A stretch of 34,486 bases of DNA from an uncultured Clostridia bacterium (GTDB taxonomy: Bacteria; Bacillota; Clostridia; Christensenellales; UBA1242), in NCBI GenBank assembly GCA_947303145.1, contig CAMYXB010000002.1, forward strand, positions 1 to 34,486, in the 5' to 3' direction. Position numbers and translations under genes: made by a program. The notes under the pieces were generated by a model. The model searched no databases. It was not told the DNA's origin and saw only the letters and a list, made by a program, of their open reading frames with translations. The first letter of the stretch is position 1. Every line of letters begins with the position of its first letter. Positions 15,613-22,876 of this stretch are shown piece after piece.

Positions 15613-16119
15613 ATGCAAAATTTATTGCTAGACGGAGCAACAAGTAATATAGGTAGTATTATCATGGTGGGCGTGCTTATTCTGCTCATGGTGGTCTACC
15701 TCGTGTTCGGCACCATCAACCGCAATAAAAATCAAGAGCAAGACATGAAGATGCTCTCTGACCTCAAAGTAGGCGATAAGGTGGTCACCAATGCCGGCAT
15801 CTATGGTGAGATAGTCTCACAGAAAGAGACCGATATGGGTAAAGTGGTGGTCCTCAAGACAGGCTGTGAAGATAATGACAAAAAAGCCAGTTTCATCACC
15901 CTCAACGCTAGTGTTATCCTAGGCAAAGATACCAAGAAGGACCTTATTCTAGATGCTGAGGGCAATGTCATCGAGCCTACAGAGGAACTGAAGAGCGAAG
16001 TCATGGGTTCCGCAGTAGACGAAAAGGATAGTGAGGACGACTCCGCCGAGGAGAGCAAAGAGGACAAACTCAACCCTCTCACCGCCCGCCGCCGCTCCAA
16101 AAAGAACGAAGAAAAGTAA
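15613..16119 (+). CDS. yajC: preprotein translocase subunit YajC
   Basis: 168 aa. YajC is a single-TM accessory of the SecDF-YidC membrane complex. The TM is at about residues 14-36 (IIMVGVLILLMVVYLVFGTI), followed by the YajC core NKNQEQDMKMLSDLKVGDKVVTNAGIYGEIV. The usual length is ~90-110 aa; here an acidic then basic C-terminal tail of ~60 residues is added (DEKDSEDDSAEESKEDK, ending RRRSKKNEEK). AGGAG at 15598-15602 sets the ATG at 15613; an in-frame TTG at 15586 is upstream of the likely transcript start. Neighbour of tgt, as is common. Confidence 0.93.
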   Translation: MQNLLLDGATSNIGSIIMVGVLILLMVVYLVFGTINRNKNQEQDMKMLSDLKVGDKVVTNAGIYGEIVSQKETDMGKVVVLKTGCEDNDKKASFITLNASVILGKDTKKDLILDAEGNVIEPTEELKSEVMGSAVDEKDSEDDSAEESKEDKLNPLTARRRSKKNEEK

Positions 16120-16269
16120 AAATATTAGACGAAAAATATAGAGATAATATAGGAATAATAATATAAAAAAGCAATAGAAAAGTTTATTAGAAAAATATAT
16201 TACAAAAATATATTACAAAAAAAGAGCAAAGACAATTGCTCTATTTTTTGTTGTGTAATTATAGGTTAT
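16120..16269. other. AT-rich intergenic DNA with bidirectional terminator
   Basis: Nearly all A and T, including the 13-bp tandem AAAAATATATTAC twice near 16190-16215, then the terminator below. No gene. Confidence 0.6.
16221..16250. terminator. bidirectional terminator between yajC and the minus-strand secreted gene
   Basis: AGAGCAA (16223-16229) / TTGCTCT (16236-16242), with A7 to the left and T-rich DNA to the right. Confidence 0.8.
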
Positions 16270-17082
16270 TTAATCACACCAAGTAATGTCTGTAAAAGTA
16301 ATTTCATGATTTGATGACCCCCCTATTGTAAAGGCAACTCCCGTATAACCACTCACACGACCAGATCCCTTTAACAAACTATCGCCACCAGTATTAACGC
16401 TACAAAAAAACCAATCAAGAATACCACAATCTCTCAAAAGAACAAGAACACGTCCGGTATAAGTAATAATATGTATATCAGCCATACTCCCTTTATTGGG
16501 GGTAGCCTGCATTTCGGTTGTAAAATTTCTATTCCCGTCTTTTAATTCATTTCCTCTAGCAGGGTTAGTTTCGCTATGCCAACCATTGCCAGTAATAATA
16601 TTTTCATCCCAGTCGTCCCATACCTGCAAAACATCACACTCATCACCATATTTCACATAAGGAAACTTTATTGTCACCTCATAACCTGTCACCTCTTCCC
16701 ACTTTGCCCTCGCATAGAGGTGGTCTGTGAAAGGCATATCAGATGCCGAGGCATAGTCTCTGTAATTAGTCCCGTCTACACTGTATTCATATCCACCAAA
16801 TGTATATCCAGTTCTTGTGGGGTCTGTGGGAAATATAGAGGTGCCCGATAATGTGTTTATCTTGATAGTTGTGTCGAAAGTATGGGCATTGTCATGGTCT
16901 GTGAATACCCCCTCTCCCGCATCGAACGTCACTTGAATATTGGTCGGCGGATTGTATGTGACAGTCTGATCTAGGGTGAGTGTAGCCACCTTAGAACTAT
17001 GGACTATGGTCATGCCACAAATTATGGTGATTATCGCCATAAATGTGCACATTATTGCCCAGTATATTGCTCTTTTAGTCAT
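16270..17082 (-). CDS. secreted/surface protein with InlB-type B-repeat
   Basis: 270 aa. Hydrophobic N-terminal segment (about 8-29), then a Listeria-Bacteroides repeat (about 48-131): VTFDAGEGVFTD, then FPTDPTRTGYTFGGYEYSVDG and HLYARAKWEEV, the standard beta-grasp-like unit of Gram-positive surface proteins. The C-terminal half (about 132-270) is Trp/Gly/Asp-rich and beta-like (VLQVWDDWDENIITGNGWH, VAFTIGGSSNHEITFTDITW) with four Cys, perhaps a binding domain; not recognised. No LPXTG motif, so anchoring would be by the uncleaved N-terminal segment or it is secreted. AAAGAGG lies 8 nt before the ATG. Control region shared with a divergent XRE gene, in the same plan as 2946-4351. Confidence 0.85.
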   Translation of the reverse strand: MTKRAIYWAIMCTFMAIITIICGMTIVHSSKVATLTLDQTVTYNPPTNIQVTFDAGEGVFTDHDNAHTFDTTIKINTLSGTSIFPTDPTRTGYTFGGYEYSVDGTNYRDYASASDMPFTDHLYARAKWEEVTGYEVTIKFPYVKYGDECDVLQVWDDWDENIITGNGWHSETNPARGNELKDGNRNFTTEMQATPNKGSMADIHIITYTGRVLVLLRDCGILDWFFCSVNTGGDSLLKGSGRVSGYTGVAFTIGGSSNHEITFTDITWCD

Positions 17083-17114
17083 AAAAAAAACCTCTTTTTA
17101 TTATTTTTAAGAAA

Positions 17115-17143
17115 ATTTTAACACTAAAATTAGTGTATGTCAA
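17115..17143 (-). promoter_or_regulatory. promoter of the InlB-repeat gene (minus strand)
   Basis: Minus strand: TTGACA (complement of 17138-17143), 17-nt spacer, TAAAAT (complement of 17115-17120). The spacer is the palindrome ACACTAAAATTAGTGT. Same boxes and spacing as at 4077-4105. Confidence 0.85.
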
Positions 17144-17165
17144 ATATTTTCACTAAATTTAGTGT
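17121..17165. promoter_or_regulatory. operator pair, module 2
   Basis: ACACTAAAATTAGTGT (17121-17136) and CACTAAATTTAGTGT (17151-17165), separated by the 17-bp core TGTATGTCAAATATTTT (17134-17150) that is identical to 4096-4112. The first palindrome fills the -10/-35 spacer of the minus-strand gene; the second abuts the likely XRE promoter. Binding by the adjacent XRE protein is inferred. Confidence 0.7.
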
Positions 17166-17180
17166 AAAATATTATAATAG

Positions 17181-17381
17181 ATGACTACACTCGGGAAAAA
17201 CATCAAAGCCTTGCGAACCCAAAGAGGCATGAGTCAAGGCGAACTAGCGAGGGAGATGGACACCACTCAGCAACGTGTGAGCGAGTGGGAGACGGATAGG
17301 ATAGAGCCATCTTTTTATAATATTGTCAAATTGCTCAAAGTGCTGGATATTACGTTTGAGGACTTGACAGACGGCTTGTAG
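17181..17381 (+). CDS. XRE-family single-domain HTH regulator, module 2
   Basis: 66 aa, only a Cro/C1-type HTH (NIKALRTQRGMSQGELAREM, likely recognition helix TQQRVSEWETD, then FYNIVKLLKVLDITFEDLT). No Shine-Dalgarno before the ATG. -10-like TAAAAT at 17165-17170 and TATAAT at 17173-17178 lie so close that the mRNA is probably leaderless. It is clearly the same type of protein as the 4139-4351 regulator (NIKxLRxxRGxxQ, TTQQ) but differs in the recognition helix, in agreement with the different palindromes. Likely represses the divergent surface-protein gene and itself. Confidence 0.9.
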   Translation: MTTLGKNIKALRTQRGMSQGELAREMDTTQQRVSEWETDRIEPSFYNIVKLLKVLDITFEDLTDGL

Positions 17382-17399
17382 TTTTTTTATTAAGTGGAA

Positions 17400-17640
17400 A
17401 AATTGCCGCATTTTGCTATCGTTCGGCAACAAAATGATATAGATAGGACGAGATTGTCACAAAGAGTGAAGTTAACGAACGATAGTGAGTTGACGCAGTC
17501 GAATGGGTCTAGCGGTCTTAGATTCTTCGACTCGGCTTTCAGCCTCGCACTTTGTGGCGTTCGCTTCGCTCGGCAGCAGAATGACAGGAGAAAAACAAAC
17601 AAACTCCACTCGATATATGGGTGGAGTTTTTTTATTTGCG
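17400..17640 (+). repeat. candidate dispersed repeat element with terminal hairpin
   Basis: Non-coding, more GC-rich than its surroundings. Contains CTATCGTTCG (17416-17425) and its inverted copy CGAACGATAG (17477-17486), and two diverged direct units (TTCGGCAACAAAATGATA near 17422 and CTCGGCAGCAGAATGACAG near 17568). It ends in hairpin AACTCCAC (17602-17609) / GTGGAGTT (17621-17628) and a T-run, which could act as the XRE terminator. It looks like interspersed repeats seen in some Clostridia genomes (inferred). A 94-codon open frame across it is not regarded as a gene. Confidence 0.55.
17602..17634 (+). terminator. terminator at the end of the repeat element
   Basis: AACTCCAC / GTGGAGTT stem with 11-nt loop, followed by TTTTTTT. 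Confidence 0.8.
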
Positions 17641-17838
17641 ATTTTGAACGGGTTATGTTATCATATATAATATATTAAAAGTAAGTATATCATAAAATAT
17701 ATTGTCAATGTGTGGCGTGCATATTGTCTATGTGGGGCGAAGATAGGGAATGCAGGGGGCTTTCATAGGGCAATTTTTGATATTTTGTGAGATATTTTAT
17801 TCGTTATAAAAGTTTTTCAAAAAAGTTGAAAAAAGATG
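17641..17838. other. intergenic spacer before the S10 operon
   Basis: AT-rich, no gene. Holds two 17-bp near-identical direct repeats, ATTGTCAATGTGTGGCG (17701-17717) and ATTGTCTATGTGGGGCG (17723-17739), 22 bp apart, in an unusually G-rich strip. Confidence 0.5.
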
Positions 17839-17867
17839 TTGACATAATACTTGCATTGTAGTAAAAT
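17839..17867 (+). promoter_or_regulatory. S10 superoperon promoter
   Basis: TTGACA (17839-17844), 17-nt spacer, TAAAAT (17862-17867). Expected start near 17874, giving a leader of about 185 nt before rpsJ. Confidence 0.85.
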
Positions 17868-17873
17868 CTCATT

Positions 17874-18046
17874 ACCGTGTAAAATGGGTTGAAGCGCGAA
17901 GTTACTACCTCTGTGCCTACGGTTGTAGAGAATTCGTGTGGACAAGTTTGGATTAAATTCAAGCGAACTGACCGAATCTTTCTAAGATTTTTTTTAATGA
18001 CACACAGATGAAACACACGGGCAAGTGTCATATCGTCAGTAAAGGA
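17874..18046 (+). promoter_or_regulatory. S10 operon leader RNA with candidate attenuator
   Basis: The untranslated leader contains a hairpin AATCTT-tct-AAGATT (17975-17989) followed by T8 (17988-17995), i.e. a possible intrinsic terminator before rpsJ, then a second stem TGACAC (17998-18003) / GTGTCA (18026-18031) before the ribosome binding site. In E. coli the S10 leader is used by L4 for autogenous control; this leader is not similar in sequence, so the same role here is inference. Confidence 0.5.
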
Positions 18047-18058
18047 AAAGGAGATTAA

Positions 18059-18367
18059 ATGGCAACACAAAAAATAAGAATCAAATTAAAGTCTTATGAC
18101 CACAGCCTCATTGACATGGCTACATCTAGGATAATAGATACAGCCAGCCGTTCCGGTTGTCAAGTGGCAGGTCCCATACCACTACCTACAGACAAGGAAG
18201 TGGTGACCATCATCAGAGCACCTCATAAGTATAAGGATAGTCGTGAGCAGTTTGAGATGCGAACACACAAAAGGATTATTGACATCTATACACCATCTTC
18301 TAAGGCAGTCGATGCTCTTATGAAACTCGACCTACCTGCAGGTGTGGATATCAATATCAAACTATAA
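18059..18367 (+). CDS. rpsJ: 30S ribosomal protein S10
   Basis: 102 aa, full length. Binds 16S rRNA in the 30S head and also doubles as NusE in transcription antitermination. KIRIKLKSYDHSLIDMAT, GPIPLPTDKEVVTI and REQFEMRTHKRIIDIY are family signatures. AAAGGAG precedes the ATG. First gene of the S10-spc-alpha cluster. Confidence 0.98.
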   Translation: MATQKIRIKLKSYDHSLIDMATSRIIDTASRSGCQVAGPIPLPTDKEVVTIIRAPHKYKDSREQFEMRTHKRIIDIYTPSSKAVDALMKLDLPAGVDINIKL

Positions 18368-18386
18368 GGAGGTCACGATAGGCATT

Positions 18387-19028
18387 ATGGAAAAAGCAAT
18401 TTTAGGAACCAAACTGGGTATGACTCAAGTTTTCGACAGCACTGGCAAAGTGACTCCTGTCACAGTGATAGAGGCAGGTCCTTGCACTGTAGTCCAGAAG
18501 AAGACTGTGGACAAAGATGGCTATGACGCAGTGGTCGTGGCTTTCGGCAAAGTAAGAGAGAATCTCAAGAACAAGCCTGAGATGGGATTGTTCAAGAAGG
18601 CAGGCGTAGACGCCAAGAGATATCTTAGAGAATTTAAGCTAGACGGAATGGATGCTCTACAGGTAGGCAGTGAGATAAGATGTTCCGTCCTTGAAGAAGG
18701 TGAATATGTAGACGTCACCGGCACAACCAAGGGACATGGATTTAGCGGTATCATCAAGAGATGGAATGCTAGAAGATTGAGAATGTCCCACGGCACAGGC
18801 CCTGTTCACAGAGAAGTGGGTGGCCTCAGTGCCAACTCCACTCCATCAAGAGTGTTCAAGAACCGCAAGATGCCTGGACAATTCGGTGGAGATAGAGTGA
18901 CTAAGCAGAACTTAAAAGTCGTGAAGATAGACGAGGAGAAGAATGTCGTCATGGTCAAGGGCTCTGTCCCTGGCGCCAAGGGCTCTCTAGTCATCATTCA
19001 AAGTGCCAAGAAAGCACCTAAGAAGTAA
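18387..19028 (+). CDS. rplC: 50S ribosomal protein L3
   Basis: 213 aa. Early 23S-binding assembly protein near the peptidyl-transferase centre. Begins MEKAILGTKLGMTQVF, the conserved N-terminus, which fixes ATG 18387; the open frame extends upstream without a plausible start. The Shine-Dalgarno AAGGAGGT (18366-18373) is about 13 nt from the ATG, longer than usual. Core motif GFSGIIKRWNARRLRMSHGT contains the loop that reaches the catalytic centre. Confidence 0.97.
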   Translation: MEKAILGTKLGMTQVFDSTGKVTPVTVIEAGPCTVVQKKTVDKDGYDAVVVAFGKVRENLKNKPEMGLFKKAGVDAKRYLREFKLDGMDALQVGSEIRCSVLEEGEYVDVTGTTKGHGFSGIIKRWNARRLRMSHGTGPVHREVGGLSANSTPSRVFKNRKMPGQFGGDRVTKQNLKVVKIDEEKNVVMVKGSVPGAKGSLVIIQSAKKAPKK

Positions 19029-19047
19029 TATAAAGGAGTAGTTAACG

Positions 19048-19677
19048 ATGCCAAAAGTAAAAGTATACAATACACAAGCCGAAGTAGTAGGGCAGACTAC
19101 TCTTAGCGATGAGGTTTTCGGCTGTGAATACAACGAGCCTCTTATCCACCAAGTAGTGGTCGCTTACAACAATAATCAAAGACAAGGCACCAAGTCCACT
19201 CTCCTTCGCAGTGAAGTGAGAGGACACGCCGCCAAGCCTTGGAGACAGAAGGGCACCGGCAGAGCCAGACAAGGCTCCACCAAGTCTGCTCAATGGAAGG
19301 GCGGTGGCATTATCTTCGCTCCAAAGCCTAGAGACTTCAGTCAAAAGGTGAACAAGGGCATGAAGATAGCAGCCTTCAAGAGCGCTATTAGTGCCAAACT
19401 GGCCGATAGCGAAGTGGTAGTTCTAGACAAGATAGAACTCGCTAGCCCAAAGACCAAACTTTTCAAACAAGTTATGGACAACTTTGAGGTAGGGAGCAAG
19501 AATGTGCTTTTCGTCCTACCTGAGAAGAATGATGATGTGCTTAGAGCCTCTGGAAATATCGCCAATGCTCATGTCACATTCGCAGATGTGCTATCTACTT
19601 ATGAAGTGGTGGCCTCTTCCAAAGTGTACATTACACTTGATGCTATCAAAAAAATTGAGGAGGCTTACAAACTATGA
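19048..19677 (+). CDS. rplD: 50S ribosomal protein L4
   Basis: 209 aa. Lines the exit tunnel constriction; in E. coli it also represses the S10 operon. The tunnel loop is visible as HAAKPWRQKGTGRARQGSTK and WKGGGIIFAPKPRDF. AAAGGAG precedes the ATG. Its TGA overlaps the L23 ATG (ATGA). Confidence 0.97.
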   Translation: MPKVKVYNTQAEVVGQTTLSDEVFGCEYNEPLIHQVVVAYNNNQRQGTKSTLLRSEVRGHAAKPWRQKGTGRARQGSTKSAQWKGGGIIFAPKPRDFSQKVNKGMKIAAFKSAISAKLADSEVVVLDKIELASPKTKLFKQVMDNFEVGSKNVLFVLPEKNDDVLRASGNIANAHVTFADVLSTYEVVASSKVYITLDAIKKIEEAYKL

Positions 19678-19976
19678 ACGCCTACGATATTATTATAAGA
19701 CCTCTTTTATCCGAAAAGAGTTATGCCACCATTCCTGACAAGAAATACACTTTCGTTGTCAATATGGACGCCAATAAGATTGAGATAAAACAGGCCGTAG
19801 AACAGATTTTCAAAGTAAAAGTAAAGAGAGTCAACACACTCATTGTTAAGGGAAAGAAAAAAGTTCAGAATACCAAGCAAGGTAGAAGTGTTGGCAGAAC
19901 CAGTGATTATAAGAAGGCAATAGTGTGGCTCACCAGTGACAGCAAGGCTATTGAATTCTTCGAGAGTCTAAACTAA
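19674..19976 (+). CDS. rplW: 50S ribosomal protein L23
   Basis: 100 aa. Tunnel-exit protein that docks SRP and trigger factor. IIRPLLSEKSYA at the N-terminus and KYTFVVNMDANKIEIKQAVE are characteristic. Coupled to rplD by a 4-nt overlap. Confidence 0.97.
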   Translation: MNAYDIIIRPLLSEKSYATIPDKKYTFVVNMDANKIEIKQAVEQIFKVKVKRVNTLIVKGKKKVQNTKQGRSVGRTSDYKKAIVWLTSDSKAIEFFESLN

Positions 19977-19989
19977 TAGGAGAGAGAAA

Positions 19990-20817
19990 ATGGCAATAAG
20001 AAGACATAATCCAACCACACCTTCACAGAGATTTATTACTACTACTGATTTTTCCGATTTGACTAAGAAAAAGCCAGAGAAAGCACTCCTTTCTGTCAAG
20101 AAGAAGAATGCTGGAAGAAATGCTCAGGGTAGAATAACTGTCAGACATAAAGGTGGCGGTAATAGACAAAAATATAGACTTGTGGACTTTAGACGCAAGC
20201 ACGACAATGTGCCTGCCACAGTGAAAGCCATAGAGTATGACCCAAATAGAAGTGCCAATATCGCTCTGCTCCATTACTTAGATGGTGCCAAGTCATACAT
20301 TCTCGCTCCTGTAGGCCTGAATGTCGGTGACAAGGTGATGAGTGGCGAAGAAGTCGAGGTGAAAGTGGGCAACTGCATGCCTATGAAGAATATCCCTGTA
20401 GGTAGCGTTTTGCACAATATAGAGATGAGACCAGGTCAGGGTGCCAAGATAGCTAGATCTGCTGGTATATCCGCCAGACTTATGGCCAAGGAAGGCAATT
20501 ATGCCACTCTCAAGATGCCTAGCGGTGAGATGAGAATGGTGCCTATCGTGTGCAGAGCCACTTTAGGTCAAGTGGGCAACACTGACCATGAGATAGTGTC
20601 CATCGGTAAGGCTGGTAGACATAGACACATGGGTGTAAGACCTAGTGTGCGTGGTGTGGTTATGAACCCTATCGACCACCCTCATGGTGGTGGCGAGGGT
20701 AAGTCCCCTGTAGGTATGCCTAGCCCAGTGACACCTTGGGGCAAGCCAGCTCTTGGATATAAGACTAGAAATAAGAAAAAGGCTTCTAATAAGTTCATTA
20801 TTAGCAGAGCCAAGTAG
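19990..20817 (+). CDS. rplB: 50S ribosomal protein L2
   Basis: 275 aa, full length. Needed for subunit joining and peptidyl transfer. RITVRHKGGGNRQKYRLVDF, the conserved GGEGKSPVGMPSPVTPWGKP block with the functional His region HPHGGGEG, and KTRNKKKASNKFIISRAK are present. AGGAGAGA precedes the ATG. Confidence 0.98.
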   Translation: MAIRRHNPTTPSQRFITTTDFSDLTKKKPEKALLSVKKKNAGRNAQGRITVRHKGGGNRQKYRLVDFRRKHDNVPATVKAIEYDPNRSANIALLHYLDGAKSYILAPVGLNVGDKVMSGEEVEVKVGNCMPMKNIPVGSVLHNIEMRPGQGAKIARSAGISARLMAKEGNYATLKMPSGEMRMVPIVCRATLGQVGNTDHEIVSIGKAGRHRHMGVRPSVRGVVMNPIDHPHGGGEGKSPVGMPSPVTPWGKPALGYKTRNKKKASNKFIISRAK

Positions 20818-20834
20818 ACAAGGAGTAGTGTGAA

Positions 20835-21110
20835 ATGAGTAGATCATTAAAGAAAAAACCTTATGTAGAACAAAGGCTGATGACTCGCATCAAAGAGATG
20901 AATGAGTCTGGCTCCAAGAAGCCTGTCAAGACATGGTCCAGAGCATCTGTCATTTATCCAGATTTCGTCGGTCATACCATCGCTGTTCACAATGGCAAGA
21001 AACACATTCCTGTCTATTGCACAGCCGAAATGGTGGGGCACAAACTCGGTGAGTTCGCCCCCACTAGAACATTCAGAGGCCATGGTGCAGATAAGGCAAA
21101 AGGTAAATAA
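20835..21110 (+). CDS. rpsS: 30S ribosomal protein S19
   Basis: 91 aa. 30S head protein next to S13. MSRSLKKKPYVEQRLM, then KTWSRASVIYPDFVGHTIAV and GHKLGEFAPTRTFRGHG. Ribosome binding site AAGGAG. Confidence 0.98.
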   Translation: MSRSLKKKPYVEQRLMTRIKEMNESGSKKPVKTWSRASVIYPDFVGHTIAVHNGKKHIPVYCTAEMVGHKLGEFAPTRTFRGHGADKAKGK

Positions 21111-21122
21111 AGGAGAGGTAAA

Positions 21123-21515
21123 ATGGCAACAAGAATAAGAGAAAAAACTGAAAAAATCAACCAAACTCGTGATACCAGACCTTACGCTGTGGCGAAATTT
21201 TTGAGACTTAGCAATACCAAACTCGATATAGTGATGGACCTAGTTAGAGGCAAGAGTTATGCGGACGCTGAGGCCATACTTAAGAATATGCCTAACAAGG
21301 GCGCAGACCTTATATACAAAGTTCTGCAGAGTGCAGGTGCCAATGCCGAGAATAACAAGGGGCTCAACAAGCAAGACCTCTATGTCGCAGAGATATATTC
21401 CGGACAAGGCTCCACTTATAAGAGACAGAGTATAAGGGCTAGAGGTCGTGTAGACCAGATTTTGAAGAGAACAAGCAATATTACTGTAATTCTTGATACA
21501 GTTAAGGGAGAATAG
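21123..21515 (+). CDS. rplV: 50S ribosomal protein L22
   Basis: 130 aa. Its beta hairpin forms part of the tunnel wall. Conserved AVAKFLRLSNTKLDIVMDLV and the loop IYSGQGSTYKRQSIRARGRV. AGGAGAGG precedes the ATG. Confidence 0.97.
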   Translation: MATRIREKTEKINQTRDTRPYAVAKFLRLSNTKLDIVMDLVRGKSYADAEAILKNMPNKGADLIYKVLQSAGANAENNKGLNKQDLYVAEIYSGQGSTYKRQSIRARGRVDQILKRTSNITVILDTVKGE

Positions 21516-21517
21516 TT

Positions 21518-22183
21518 ATGGGACAGAAAGTTAGTCCAAACGGACTTAGAATAGGTATCAATAAGAATTGGAATTCCTTGTGGTATGTCGAAGATAAAGA
21601 CTTCGCCAAAAACCTCAAAGAAGACAATGTCATAAGAAATTTTATTAAGAAAAAATATTACTCCTGTGCTATCTCAAAAATAGTCATAGAGAGGACTTCC
21701 AAGAGAGTGGTAGTCACTATATACACCGCTCGTCCTGGTATCCTTATTGGACAGAAAGGTGCTGGAGTGGAGGCCTTGAAGAAAGAGATACTCTCTCTCA
21801 GCAAGACCGAAGTCGTGACTATCAATATCAAGGAAATCAAGAACCCTGATACAGATGCCACACTTATCGCCGAGAGCATTGCATCTCAACTGGAGAAACG
21901 TGTGCACTTTAGGCGTGCTATGAAGATGGCCATGCAGAAAGCCACCAAGGCAGGTGTCAAGGGTGTCAAGACTATGGTGTCTGGTCGTCTAGACGGAGCA
22001 GATATTGCCAGAAGTGAACATTATCATCAAGGCAGTCTCCCACTACAGACACTTAGAGCAGACATCGACTATGGCTTCGCTGAGGCCAAGACAACTTTCG
22101 GCATTATCGGTGTCAAAGTGTGGGTTTACAACGGAGAGATATTTTCTAAGAAAACTCCTGTGAAAAATGGAGGGAACAACTGA
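21518..22183 (+). CDS. rpsC: 30S ribosomal protein S3
   Basis: 221 aa. mRNA entry-channel protein. MGQKVSPNGLRIGINKNWNS, the KH domain GXXG as RPGILIGQKGAGVEALKKEI, and SGRLDGADIARSEHYHQGSL with LPLQTLRADIDYGFAEAKT. Its TGA overlaps the L16 ATG (TGATG). Confidence 0.98.
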   Translation: MGQKVSPNGLRIGINKNWNSLWYVEDKDFAKNLKEDNVIRNFIKKKYYSCAISKIVIERTSKRVVVTIYTARPGILIGQKGAGVEALKKEILSLSKTEVVTINIKEIKNPDTDATLIAESIASQLEKRVHFRRAMKMAMQKATKAGVKGVKTMVSGRLDGADIARSEHYHQGSLPLQTLRADIDYGFAEAKTTFGIIGVKVWVYNGEIFSKKTPVKNGGNN

Positions 22184-22644
22184 TGTTAATGCCTAAAAGA
22201 GTAAAGAGAAGAAAGGTTCAACGTGGGAGAATGAGAGGTGTCGCCACTCGTGGCAACAAACTCGCCTACGGAGAATATGGCATAGTGTCTACAGAGCCTT
22301 GCTGGATTACTTCCAATCAGATAGAGGCTGCTCGTATCGCTATGACTAGATATACCAAGCGTGGTGGTAAGGTCTGGATAGACATTTTCCCAGACAAGCC
22401 CATCACCAAGAAACCTGCCGAAACCCGTATGGGTAGTGGTAAGGGCAATCCAGAATTTTGGGTGGCTGTGGTCAAACCAGGTAGAGTCCTGTTTGAACTT
22501 GCTGGCGTGGAAGAGAGTGTGGCCAGAGAGGCACTGAGACTGGCGTCTCACAAGTTGCCTTGCGTGACCAAGATAATCTCCAGAAAAGATGAGGAAGCTC
22601 AGGCTGGTAAGGCACAGACCGAAGTAGAAGGTGGTGCAGTATAA
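22183..22644 (+). CDS. rplP: 50S ribosomal protein L16
   Basis: 153 aa, with about 10-15 residues more at the C-terminus than usual. Binds near the A-site tRNA elbow. MLMPKRVKRRKVQRGRMRG, ATRGNKLAYGEYGIVSTEPC, TKKPAETRMGSGKGNPEFW and VKPGRVLFELAGV are diagnostic. The first ATG (22183) couples to rpsC; ATG 22189 is a possible alternative. Confidence 0.97.
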   Translation: MLMPKRVKRRKVQRGRMRGVATRGNKLAYGEYGIVSTEPCWITSNQIEAARIAMTRYTKRGGKVWIDIFPDKPITKKPAETRMGSGKGNPEFWVAVVKPGRVLFELAGVEESVAREALRLASHKLPCVTKIISRKDEEAQAGKAQTEVEGGAV

Positions 22645-22865
22645 TGAAGATAAATGATATACGCAATATGACCAGTGACGAATTGAAAGCCAAACTCGCC
22701 TCTACCAAGGCAGAACTATTCAATCTCAGGTTTCAACATGCTACAGGCAATCTTGCCAATCCAATGCTCTTAAATTCTTTGAGAAAAGATATCGCAAAAA
22801 TCAAAACTGTCCTTACCGAGAGAGAACTTGGCATAGAGAATGCCAATAAGAAGGTTAAGGCATAG
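22644..22865 (+). CDS. rpmC: 50S ribosomal protein L29
   Basis: 73 aa. Small two-helix protein at the tunnel exit. MKINDIRNMTSDELKAKLAS, NLRFQHATGNLANPMLLNSL and RKDIAKIKTVLTEREL. Start overlaps the L16 stop (TAATG). Confidence 0.97.
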   Translation: MKINDIRNMTSDELKAKLASTKAELFNLRFQHATGNLANPMLLNSLRKDIAKIKTVLTERELGIENANKKVKA

Positions 22866-22876
22866 GAGTGTAAGTC

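Noticed and set aside
16190..16215. 13-bp tandem AAAAATATATTAC
   Set aside because: Simple AT-rich sequence in an intergenic gap; two copies only.
17394..17678. 94-codon plus-strand frame
   Set aside because: It covers the dispersed repeat and its terminator; protein-like strings such as FARQQNDRR arise from the repeat, and there is no ribosome binding site.
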